In this document: positions 12,701-22,271 of the stretch, piece after piece
How the letters are laid out: every line of letters starts with the position of its first letter
Position numbering within the stretch: the stretch's first letter is position 1
Assembly: GCA_030272585.1 (NCBI GenBank)
Contig: BSYQ01000003.1
Coordinates: forward strand, 7,440,001 to 7,504,000
Length of the DNA stretch: 64,000 nt
DNA from: Bryopsis sp. KO-2023
Lineage: Eukaryota; Chlorophyta; Ulvophyceae; Bryopsidales; Bryopsidaceae
Direction: 5' to 3'
The notes under the pieces: model-generated
What the model was told of the DNA's origin: nothing
What the model saw: only the letters and a program-made list of their open reading frames with translations
Databases searched by the model: none
Position numbers and translations under genes: made by a program

Positions 12701-13538
12701 TGATTGAAACTCAATTTTCTTAAGCCAACCCTTTTTTTTCCCTTGAATTTAAGACTCACAGTTTTTTCCTCTATATATATTTTTTTTCAAAATGGAACAT
12801 GTCTATTCTTGTGTTTTACTTTTCTTGGTGAATGGTGTAATTTTTTATTTTTTTTTATGCATTCAAATTTTCTGATGATGATGCCTTTTTTGTTTACCTG
12901 TTTTCTTTTTAATAACAATGATCTGAAAGGAAAATAGTTTGTGTTGCAGGTGTGGGGGTCAGGGCTGGGGGGCTTCCCCTCCCCCCCTTTCCCCCACACG
13001 AAGGAGCGGAGGAGGGCGGTGGTGCGGCAGCTGCTGGGGCTTGGCCGAGGAAGAGCGGCGGTGTCGGATCGGCTGGAACGGGGTGGGGTGGTGCGGGGGG
13101 GGAGCTGCTGGGAGGGGTTGGGTTGGGTCGGGGTCGAGGTGGAGCGAGGTGGGTGCTGGGGCAGGGTGGGAGTTGGAGGGGGATGGGGCTTGGGTGGGGT
13201 AGGGGAGAGTTGGGTCTGGGCGGGGTGAGAGGGGGTTGGGCTTGGGTGGAGTGGAGGGGGGGTGAAGGCGAGGCGTGGGGGCACCGCGGTCGAGTTTGCC
13301 AATTTTGGTAAGTCAATTATTATTCTCCCTTTCACATTTGTTGTTCTTTGCATGAATTCGGATTGGTTTGTGAAAGAAATGCTTGGTCCAACATGAAAAT
13401 TCTGCATGTATATCAATTGACTTTTTTTTCTTTTCATTTCAGGTGCACATGGTTTTTCTGTCCCCCATGAAGTTTGAGGAAAGCCGCTGTACGGCATGTG
13501 CAAAGTCTGCTGAAGCTGCATCCACGAGCGAACTCTGA
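9781..13538 (+). CDS. unrecognised multi-exon gene, left copy
   Basis: Several splice-bounded segments read as protein and are nearly identical in the right arm. The clearest run 9781-9953 (starts EWLPLEFIDQLKQLE; donor CAG|GTAAAA), about 10140-10360 (MREKLWNWVQTQNPWLC; donor CAG|GTGAAA), about 10590-10801 (starts AQRLNHIPRAANLRF) and about 10929-11032 (DAVDVFLDVLQ). Further ones are 11400-11531 (ERWDLSFASYLPILNGD), 11861-11987 (IGIQLLGALDVFPRAVED), 12230-12540 (serine/proline-rich) and 13442-13538 (ends KSAEAASTSEL then stop). Not all junction phases could be reconciled, so this may be two genes or a decaying one. Near 11943 the left copy lacks four bases present in the right copy, which shifts the frame. 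I do not recognise the family. Tryptophan- and proline-rich segments dominate and no catalytic motif is visible. Confidence 0.4.
13085..13275 (+). repeat. G-rich minisatellite, left arm
   Basis: Imperfect short units such as GGGTTGGGTTGGGTCGGGG and GGGTGGGGTAGGGG run for about 190 bp. The + strand has many closely spaced runs of three or more G, enough for several G-quadruplexes. It lies inside or beside a candidate exon that starts after the acceptor TTGCAG|GTGTGG at 12950. The right arm carries the same tract on the other strand. Confidence 0.8.
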
Positions 13539-13605
13539 AGATCAGATGAGGTCCTGAAGAATTAAAAAAAAAAGGAGATCACTGCCCTGGAAAAATTAGT
13601 CACCT

Positions 13606-13915
13606 AAGGTTCAGCGCTGAAGAGGGGGCAGACCAGGTTATCAAAAAATCTGCAGGGGGAAATCTTGTGGATGGAGATGCTGGAAAAACCCTTGGTCGAA
13701 GAGAAAACTTTCGGATATCAGTTTCTGGCGATGGCTCTGACTCTACAGCAACACATGATGAATATCTTGGGGAAAAATCGATGGGGAATTTTGGGCCAGC
13801 AAAAGAATTCGGGAGATTATCTGTGGCAAAATCAAGATCGCTTCCCAGTGAACTGGAAATTGGAGAGCAAGAGCTAGGTGATGGGCTGACAAAAGGAGAT
13901 GACAGATGGATTTGA
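13606..13915 (+). CDS. conserved terminal exon of unknown protein, left copy
   Basis: After an acceptor (CCTAAG|GTTCAG at about 13607) a frame of about 100 codons runs to a TGA at 13913-13915. It reads FSAEEGADQVIKKSAGGN and is rich in glycine, serine and acidic residues. The right arm encodes the same sequence with a single change (KSR to KSK), and such conservation argues for a real exon. It may be the last exon of the gene upstream or a separate gene. No family recognised. Confidence 0.4.
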
Positions 13916-14034
13916 GGGTGGCAGTTGGAGAGGGGCATGGATTTTTGCTGTTGGCTGGGTGCTCTATATTGGAGGCATATTCCATATCATTCAGCCCTGT
14001 TGGCTACGTTTTGGTGGCATCCAGAGCTTGCTTT

Positions 14035-15475
14035 TGTGGGGCTGTTGATCAAGTGGATGGGGAGTATGATAGAGGGTTGACAATCACCATGGCTGAGCAT
14101 ACACAGAGACAAAAATTCGGGAAGGGGCTAAGGGCGTTTTTGTTCTTCCTTGTACAATATTGCTGTACAATATTCTTGTACAGTGACATTCTTCCTTGTA
14201 CATTATTACTGTACATTATTCCTGTACAGTAGTATTCTTCCTTGTATACTATTGCTGTACATTATCCTTGTACAGTAGTATTGTATAATGTTATATATTT
14301 TGTACATTCTTGCTGTACATTGTTCTTGTACAGTATTGTTCGGAAGAAGAGGGGCTAGTGAATAGAAAAAATGCGAAAGGGTAATAGATTAAAAAAAAGA
14401 ACAATTGATAAAAAAAAACAATAGACAGAAAAAAGGAGCAATAGGCAAAAGAAAAGAACTGTAGATAGAAAAAAAGAGCGATAGATTAAAAAAAAAGAAC
14501 AATGGAAAGAAAAAAGAGCGCTAAGCAAAAAAAAGAAAAAATTCAAGTGAAATTGAAGAGCGATATGTTTATGAAAAGAAAAATAGAAGAAAAAGGTTAA
14601 TGGACAGAAAAAGAAGCAATAGGCAAAAAAAAAAGAAATGGTTACGTGAAAAAAAAAGCGATATGCAGAAAAAAAGAAGAATAGACAACGAAGAAGAAAA
14701 AGATTGAGAGGAAAAAAAAAGAGCAATAGGGAAAAAAGAAACAAAGGGTTTGTTAATCAAGCGGATGGGGAGTATGATAAAGGGCTGACAATCACCATGG
14801 CTGAGCATACACAGAGACAAAAATTCAGGAAGGGGGCTGAGGGCGGTTTTTTCCTCCTTGTACATTATCATTGTACAATATTCTTGTACAGTCGTATTGT
14901 ATAATGCTGTATATTTTGTTCATTATTGCTGTACATTGTTTTTGTATAGTATTGTCCGAAAGAAGAGGGGATTCATGTGTTGGTAAAAAATAGCGATAGA
15001 TAAAAAAAAAGAACAATGGAAAGAAAAAAGAGCACTAGGCAAAAAAAGAAAAAAGAGCACTAGGCAAAAAAAGAAAAAGGTTGTGTGAGAAAAAAAAGAG
15101 CGAGTAGGAAAAGAAAAAGAACAATAGACAAACCAAAAAACAATAGGCGAAAAAAAACTAAAGAGCAACAAGCGAAAAAGATAAAAAAAAGAGGAAAAGA
15201 GTGTTAGAAAAAGGAGGTTCAGAGAAAGAAATTAAGAAAAAGTGGAAAAAGAACAGTAAAAAATAAGAGACAAAATAAGGAGTGGAAAAAAAAAGAAGTG
15301 ATGTGAAAGGGAAAAAAAAAGTTCAGCGCAGTTAAAAATAAAAGAAAAAAGTGTGTAAGAAATAAAAAAGAAGGAAGAGAGTATTGAAAAAGCAACAGAC
15401 TGAAAAAGAATAGCAAAGAGCCGAATAAATTAGTCCAGAATAAAAAAAATATATTGAAAAAAAAAGAGGCAACAG
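14035..15475 (+). repeat. composite tandem satellite: TGTACA array plus purine array, two units
   Basis: Two consecutive units (about 14035-14745 and 14746-15475) share the same plan. Each starts with a 100 bp core containing GACAATCACCATGGCTGAGC. Next comes an array in which the palindrome TGTACA recurs about every 16-18 bp (14150-14340 and 14860-14955). Last comes a long purine-only array of units like AAAAAGAACAATAG (14349-14745 and 14975-15475). The right arm has the same two units in reverse at about 48830-50330. Confidence 0.85.
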
Positions 15476-15715
15476 TGACAGGAGTTATGGGGCTATATGT
15501 TTCAGACTCGTCCGGAATAATTGCTGGGATATTGTGGTGAATGAGGGGCATTTTTCCTACTGTTGGACCCCGATCTTGTATATTGAGACTGTACAGTTTT
15601 GTACATTATTACCTGTAGGAACATGGGATTCAGGGTTTTAAAAAAAAAAGTGTGAACAGAAAAAAAAAAAAAGGAAAATGATGTGAAAGAATGGTCACTG
15701 CATACAGGAAAAGAG

Positions 15716-15751
15716 GGGGAGGGGGAGGGGGAGGGGGGGGGGGGGGGGGGT
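15716..15751 (+). repeat. poly-G tract, left arm
   Basis: GGGGGA units run into an uninterrupted run of about 19 G. The right arm at 48566-48587 has only CCCTCC-type units without the long homopolymer, so the tract has expanded in one arm. Confidence 0.85.
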
Positions 15752-15874
15752 TAAGAGAAGAAAAAAAAAGAACGTAGGGCAGAGGCAAAAAATTAAGAGA
15801 CAAGAATAAAAGAAAGAGAAAATAGCCATGGATAAAAAAAGGGAGATATCTTTAGAGAGTTCGCTTTGAATCTT

Positions 15875-17611
15875 TTTTCGAAAGGAGAGTGGAGCAAGAT
15901 TGTGGAATCTGTGGGATGGAATGCTTCAATCGAATTATTCTGCGAAGATGATGAAGCCAAAAATATCTGGACGTCAAGGTAAGGGTGAAAGCAATATCAT
16001 GCTTTTCCTTGTATATTTTTGTGCTCTATTTTTCAATCATCCAGTGGTGCCAGAATATTAATTCTGATACGGATCCAGATCTGATATTTGATTTTGATAT
16101 CCACAGGAAGCTGACTTGCAAACTCTGAGCCTGAGCCAGAACTTGTCCCAAAAAAAGACTCTCTCTCAAGGTCATATCTTGTTTTTTCTTTCAAGTTTCA
16201 AGCAACACTCAATGTTCAACAGCCTTTTCTTGGCAGATTCATTACGTGACTCTATCAACGCGGCATGCAAGGGTGTGGCGTCTCTCAAAGGTGCTGGTTC
16301 AATTTCTCAACGGCTTTTGTTTTGCATCAAAAATACACGTTTTTCTGGACTTCTTTTTCAATCAATCAAGCAGCTTGGTTTCATTCCAAGCACACGTAAC
16401 TGATTTTGTTTGTTAACAACACGGCGTTGTGAATCAACTACCCTCCGGACTGTCAATGACGTATCTTTCGAGCAGCCCATATCAAAGTTGATTGTGGGGA
16501 TATTTTATCGGTCAAGGCGTGTGGCTGGCAAGGTCATGGGTTTATCAAATAAAAATATGAGTGAGTTGAAATCTCACCTGTTGCGATGATGCGCGTTGTT
16601 ACGTATTCCAAGAGAAATCCAAGGGGGTGATCACAAAAAAACTATCTGTTCGTCAAGTTTTTGTCTTTTTTCAATGCAATACAACATTATAGCCCAGACG
16701 ATGAAATTCAGAGGGGCTGTGTTATTCAACCTAATCGTATCAACGCAGTTTCTGTTTTTGAAGAGAGTCACGAGAATGATCAACAGAATGGTAAAATGTA
16801 TCCAATATTTGTTTTGCTTCAAGCAATTATTTCTTAAATGCAGTTTGGCGAGCTTCGTTTCATAAGTCATGTCACCACAAGGTTTACCCAAATCTCAACA
16901 GTGGTGATTCACAATCAACCGTGCAAATGTTTTTACCAAAAGTCAAAAATTTTGTTGGATGGGTTGGGAAATTGGAATGTTTTTCCAGAGTTTTCAAGTT
17001 GTGCTGTGTAATTGTGTGCCTTATTCGACCTCGAGAGGTGGAGGTCGCCGAAAAACCATTTTTCTTCCAGAGTGCAGGTGAGAAATACAGCAATGGAATG
17101 TTGGACTGAAAAGGGGGGGTCAAAAAGAGAATAGTGGATATGTTATTTTTGTTTTAGCTCTGCTAGGAACCTCACTGCAGTGAGTGGCTGGAGATCCTTT
17201 TTTTGTTGAGTGATGGGAATTTGTGCACCTTGGTTGTTTTTCCATGAGATTTTTGTTTCCTCCTTTATTATTTTTATTTTTTTTTAATTCGGCAGTTGTG
17301 GGGCACTAAGAATCACATTGAAGAGTCTCGAGATTTATCATGATTGGCACATCGGAGATGCCCAGCCGTCAAATGAGCCACCCACTTTCATCGTCCAGCA
17401 ACGAGGGCTGCTCAGGGTGAGCACTGTTGTTTCGACAAGAATTGGGATTTGGTGAGATTTTTGCCTACCTGGGGGCTGATTACATTTTGCTTTCTTAAAT
17501 GGGTCACCAACTGAAATTTCTATTTTGCCTGTCAGGGAATTGTGGATGATACTCAAGTGTCGAAATTCTGGACGTTGTTTTCAAATATATTTTGGGGAGG
17601 AATCGACCCAT
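15875..17611 (+). CDS. unrecognised multi-exon gene, left copy (best preserved)
   Basis: Protein-like segments with splice borders are: 15871-15981 (starts NLFSKGEWSKIVESVGWN; donor AAG|GTAAGG); 16660-16830 (starts NAIQHYSPDDEIQRGCVIQ); 17290-17420 (EIYHDWHIGDAQPSNEP, then TFIVQQRGLLR); and 17537-17611 (starts GIVDDTQVSKFWTLFSNIF, stop TGA). In the right arm the first exon lacks 13 bp and the third has extra bases or a stop, so only the left copy keeps these frames. I do not recognise the protein and see no catalytic motif. The exon list is certainly incomplete. Confidence 0.4.
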
Positions 17612-17715
17612 GAGTGGAACGAATAAAAACAAACGAGGTTGGAGTGTGCATGAAGGTACCGATTCGAGATTTGGGCACCATGTCAGACAGCTAGCTGCTG
17701 CACACCAATCACAAA

Positions 17716-17964
17716 TTGGATAGAACACTCCATATTGAAGAGAAGCTAGAAATTCAACTCCTCGGAAGCAAGAGATGGAGAATGATTTTGTGGAGAGTGT
17801 GGATTGCCCAGCGATATGACGCCATCAGCGAAAAATACATAATGGGAATCAGTATGGATGGTGCGTTGAGGCTTTATGGCTTGAATGAGAGTCAGACTGA
17901 CATCAAGACGGATTGGGATTCAGATGAGATTTATTTTATGTATCTTTGTGGATCTGATGGTTAG
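17716..17964 (+). CDS. conserved 82-codon frame, left copy
   Basis: The frame reads EEKLEIQLLGSKRWRMILW and ends with CGSDG and a stop. The right arm (45146-45394) encodes the same 82 residues with one Ile/Val change, while flanking DNA differs more; this suggests selection or a recent copy. The first codons may lie in an intron, with the true exon beginning nearer the EEKLEI segment. Function unknown. Confidence 0.4.
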   Translation: MDRTLHIEEKLEIQLLGSKRWRMILWRVWIAQRYDAISEKYIMGISMDGALRLYGLNESQTDIKTDWDSDEIYFMYLCGSDG

Positions 17965-18229
17965 ATAGAGTGGGCAGTCGTGGAGGAGGCTGAATGGGTT
18001 AGTGTATTGTGAATATGCAGATTGATGGGTGTCTACAGCGATCTGTTCTGCTTTGCTGGTCAAAATCAGGTCTTTTCAGCTTTTTGAGGTTGAGAAAAAG
18101 CTGTTTAAATAAGAAGAAGAGTAGTGAAAAGAACTTTTACAAAAAAGGAGGTGGGGGAAAACAATTGTGTTCTAAAAGACGAAAAGTGCGAAGAGTAAAA
18201 AAAGGAGCAAAAGAAATAAAGTAATGATT

Positions 18230-19044
18230 GAGTTTGCTTTTTCTGGTGTTGATCTTTTGATTTAAGAGCTCAGATCTCAATCTATGATAAAAAAAATATG
18301 TAAAAAAAGAGCCAAGAAAAGAAACCATGAGGAAGAAATAGACATGTGGATTGTAAGAATCTGGAGGGCCGCATCCTTAAAAATCTGTGGTGAACTGGAG
18401 ACAAAAATGACAAAAATGGGAGCATTAATTGGATGAGTGGTGTTGTCTTGAGAATCGCTGGGGGGGGGGGTTCATGTGGATCCACCAGGGCTGTCAGTTG
18501 TGAGGGGAGGTATTTCATGTAAAAGGGACTTGCAGATTTTTTAATAGATGCTTGCTTGCTGCTCTGAAAAGTGTTGGAACTGTGATGGCCTTTTCTAGTG
18601 GTTCAAAACTCGTAACAAAAGTTTTGTGGTTTCTATTTTGGCCCATTCTCATGCCCACATTTCCCTGAATCCTGGTTTTTCAGAGAACATCAGGACAAAC
18701 ATGAGGACTATTGTTTCAAACACACCATCCATCTATTTCAGGCTAGAGGATGTTGATTGGATTGCAAATGAGATCTTTCATTGCAATCAATTGTGAAAGC
18801 AGGGTCCTCGAAACAACCCTACAGGCAATTGCTTTGGAGATGAGTTCACCATTATCTTCTATCCAGCAGTCGGCTGTTTGTCCTTTACCTTAAGGTCTTT
18901 AAAAAAAAAAACATATGGACAGAACCATGGAAAAAACCAAGATTCTTTTTGTTTCATCACAAACCCCAAACAAACGCTCCACAAAGCAGCCTGTGCCTAA
19001 TATCATGCCGACCATCTTGTGAACTACAAGAATGAAGCCCACTA
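18230..19044. other. stretch without a gene, left arm
   Basis: No splice-bounded frame is visible. It contains poly-A and poly-G runs (18466-18475) and is matched in the right arm at about 44105-44880 with many small differences. Confidence 0.4.
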
Positions 19045-20560
19045 TTACAGCGACTTGATCAATTTGTCATAGTTCCCACTCAGAATATCCATGGCTTCCA
19101 AAAATATATCTCTTGCTTTGTACTCGCCTCTCCCCAGGCCCTCCTCAAATTGTATGAACTGGATCTTGCTCTCTGGATGTGGGTAGAGGATTTTGGAGTT
19201 CGTCTCAGTTCCGATTGAATTATCTTCTGCATTCCTTTTCGTTGCATTCAACGTAGCTCGTGTTCCCTTTTCGTTCGTGGCAGTTTTTATCTGTTCATCC
19301 ACGCTCGGGTTGGCGTTCGCAGGCAAGAAAAACGCCAGACGAAAAACAAAGCAAACACTACAACTTACGTTTGATCATGGTTGCTCCTGTGGCTCCTTGT
19401 CGGCCAGTGTGGATCCAGTCCACCTTGTGATATTCTCCTGGTTTCTGATCAATGCAGCAACATTTCGACCATAGGTGTTAGTGAAGATCTGATATTTTTT
19501 CTACTGTTTCTCATTGTTTTTCTACAATCGATCGTGTGTCGTGCGTACCTTCGAACGCGGTTTTTAAAAAACCCATGCCCGACCCTCACCCTCCGGCCTG
19601 GCAGCTACCCTCACCCTCCACGGGCCTACATCTTCGACCGTGGCCCGGCTCAGGCCACGGTCTGACGATTTGGGTAGCTGCCTTTTGCTTGTGCCCCCAA
19701 GCTGGGGGCGGCTCACCCTGAATCGCCAAAATCGCAGTCAAATTCGCACCCATTGCCCAGGTATCAGCTTGCAAGCTGGTGAAGATGCATCAGTGGAATT
19801 CCGATCGCGCCACAAACTCAAGGATTGCGATTAAACCTTGGTTGGATCACATTCGGTGGCTTACCTTGTTGCATAGGGGCCCAGGAGCTCGCCCCCGGAT
19901 CCCCAGGCTGAAGCTCCAGGATTCTTGCCGCCAGCTCGGCTTCCACCTTCTCAAGGTTGGTGGTGGCGTCGCGAATCGTTTCCGGATCCGCCCTCGAGTG
20001 TTGTAGGCTCACCTGAAACGAATTGACACACAATCTTAACACCAAGATGCAGTTGCAAGACATCATCGTCATGCATGGCAGGAAAACTTGACCGTTTCAC
20101 AACTGAAATCGAGTACACATACCAAAAGCTCTTGGAGCCTCTGTTGCTCCCGAAGATCCACTTCAATGAGCTCCAGGAGCGTCAATGCTGGAACTTCAGC
20201 CTGAAGAATGAAGCTTGCCTTCAGCAACTTGGCAAACTTGTAATTTCTGTTTCTTTATAATCGAGTGATGTACTGCTATCGGGTCAAGAAAACGCCACAG
20301 CGCAGCCAAACAATCGTCAGGAGCGGTTTTCCTTAGAAGACAGTGCTCCACTCGCATCAACAACAAACGCACGCCACGATGATGCTGATAAAACGGAGTA
20401 CCTGGGGGTCTGGGGGCGGGACTGCCACGGGTGGGACTGCGACGGGCGGGACTGCGGCGGGCGGGTTGTTGCCCCGCCGACGCCTTCTATCCACCCAAAC
20501 CGTGGCTCCCACGGCAAAGGCCAGTGCAACGACGGTCTTGACGAACATCTCCCTGAACAC
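19045..20560 (-). CDS. small membrane-anchored proline-rich coiled-coil protein, left copy
   Basis: Exons on the minus strand are 20560-20402, 20200-20123 and 20012-19865, a short exon near 19775-19725 (after GCAAG|CTGATA), one near 19435-19375, and a last exon ending at 19045. Phases agree across the first four. The product begins MFVKTVVALAFAVGATVWV (an N-terminal membrane anchor), then a basic patch and VAVPP repeats. A helix-rich part follows (LLELIEVDLREQQRLQELL), then a charged tail ending DKLIKSL. The anchor followed by a proline hinge and coiled coil suggests an organelle or endomembrane adaptor, but no family is recognised. The last exon reads through PSVDEQIKTATNEKG without the frameshift seen in the right copy. 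Confidence 0.5.
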
Positions 20561-21489
20561 TGTGCGCTCTGTTGCAAGGAAATGCGAGTTCGCTGGTGGG
20601 TGAAACCTGATCTGACGATTGATATACCGTGGAATATTGTTGTCTAACCGTCAACCCTCCAAAATCTTTGAATGTCATTATGTGCCTAAAAATTGCCGAA
20701 ATCCAAGTAACCATGCAATCACGCAACGCAGCAACAAGACGCCAGCACACTCTTTGTGAACCTAGAGGCGGCATGGACCACGTGACTACAAGACGTCATC
20801 AAACACCAGGAACGCCTGGTATGCAGAGCGAGGATCCATTACTGACTGTTTTTTTTGTCTCCTCAATATTCATGAGGAAATTGACGACGGCGCGAGTATT
20901 TCTGTTCTCCTTGTCAATGATTCAGAACATGTGAAAATAAAAACCATGGAAAAAGCAGGAAACACAAGTGGATTTGATGTGTTTTCGAAAACAAATGAAA
21001 TTTTCTGAAATAGAGCTTGATCTTTGTCTGAATGCATGACGAGAAAGACATCCCAACATCAGAGTTGGAATTTTTCTTGATTTTTTGACATCATATATAC
21101 ATTTTTTCGAAAGGGTCCAAAGATGGAGCAGTACATGCAGGACATGATGGTCTATGGTGCCGACAGAAAAGATACTGTCTACTTATGAAAACGGGCTGAA
21201 ATTCCTGTAAATTTCATTTTCAACATTTGGTGCGTTCTGAGTTTTGGGTCTAAAGTGAAAAAGAATGTCCAAGTAAAATCTTTGTGGAGTGTTTGATGCA
21301 TACCAGAATTGAATTGCACAAACTGAACCACTTGCTTATTTTGGTTTCCTCCCAGATTGGCCTAGCCAACATTTCTGCTCATCAAGGAAAGTGCTGGGAG
21401 GAAATAGATTTTTGGAGATTGATGAATAAACCTCCTTTCTGGCAGTTGGGATTTTTAATGAATCAATGCAATTTATGAGTCAATCAATA

Positions 21490-21905
21490 TCACATAGGAA
21501 GAAGCCAAGAGGAAATCAATCCATGAAAAAAGCGCTCAGGATTTGTTCCGTTCTTCAATTGTGGCAATATTTCTGGGTAATCGAAGATGCTTGGTTTTGA
21601 TTTTCTGAAAATCACATGAAATACTGTTCCAGCCATCAAACGTATGCTTTTGACAGCATGAGCGGCCCTATGGAACTTCTGACAACGACTGAACACCATA
21701 CAGTTCTTATCCGGCATCGAACTACCCTGATAATTTTTTTTTCTTCACGTCTTTGGATGATTACTGCCAACTCTGACATGAACTCTTGGCCAATGGTGAT
21801 ATCGTGGCACATGTATATGTGCACATCCCTTGTGGTGCTCTTTTCGGAGGCCACAATCAGGAGGTCACCCTTGAGCTGAAGATTGAAGTGAGTGAAATTG
21901 GCCTG
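21490..21905 (-). CDS. exons of an unknown gene beside the retrotransposon
   Basis: Two protein-like segments are seen on the minus strand: about 21902-21750 (LKGDLLIVASEKSTTRD, then VHIYMCHDITIGQEF), preceded by an acceptor TTACAG|GCCAAT; and about 21717-21605 (MPDKNCMVFSRCQKFH). The LTR retrotransposon starts 13 bp beyond the acceptor, so it appears to sit in the preceding intron of this gene. The upstream exons would lie beyond 27420, but none was identified there. No family recognised. Confidence 0.35.
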
Positions 21906-21918
21906 TAAGTATTCCTTC

Positions 21919-22271
21919 TGTTGTTAAACCAGGTTGAGATTGGGGGAGTTGTGATTTAGATTGGTGGTATGGGACAGCAGTCTTTAGGATCAACAGGATT
22001 AGAGTTAGATCGAATGGCGTTTTCGAGAGGAAGTGGCGTTTCGTCTGACGACAGAAACTCAGCCCGCGTTTTTCTGGCAAGTGGCGTTTCGCCTGAACAG
22101 TTAGGATATTAAGGGGAGAAACGGAAAGGAAAAGTTAGAGTGTTTGTAAAAGACTGGTTATACAAGGATCGGGTTGGAAAGTCCCCGATCAGATCTCGCC
22201 TATACACAACACGTTCGCGTCCCCCCTGCGAACGAGGCAATCTGCAAGCACGACTGCACACTCTATTAACA
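21919..22271 (+). repeat. 5' LTR
   Basis: 353 bp, TG...CA ends with an inverted terminal repeat (TGTTAA/TTAACA). A 13-mer, AAGTGGCGTTTCG, occurs twice inside. TATACAA near 22162 is a possible core promoter. The last base A of the LTR is also the A of the gag ATG. Confidence 0.93.

Larger units (their letters stand above)
5083..21275 (+). repeat. left arm of a giant inverted duplication
   Basis: The reverse complement of this arm is found at about 41850-58720. The match starts at GCGATCTGTGGCTGG on the outer side (5083; counterpart at 58706-58720). It fades on the inner side at about 21275, after AACATTTGGTGCGTT (counterpart near 41885). Many translated segments are identical between the arms, for example the 131-residue frame at 8856-9251 and the 94-residue frame at 10404-10688. 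Indels of 4 to 14 bp, one transposon and several substitutions distinguish the arms, so this is not a simple assembly mirror. The 20.6 kb between the arms is single copy. Confidence 0.92.

Noticed and set aside
14035..15475. CRISPR-like array from the regular TGTACA spacing
   Set aside because: Units are too short and degenerate, spacers are not unique, and the DNA is eukaryotic.
20629..20934. Open frame of 101 codons, also present at 42187-42498
   Set aside because: It lies upstream of the membrane-protein gene on the opposite strand and the end differs between arms; it is more likely promoter sequence than a gene.
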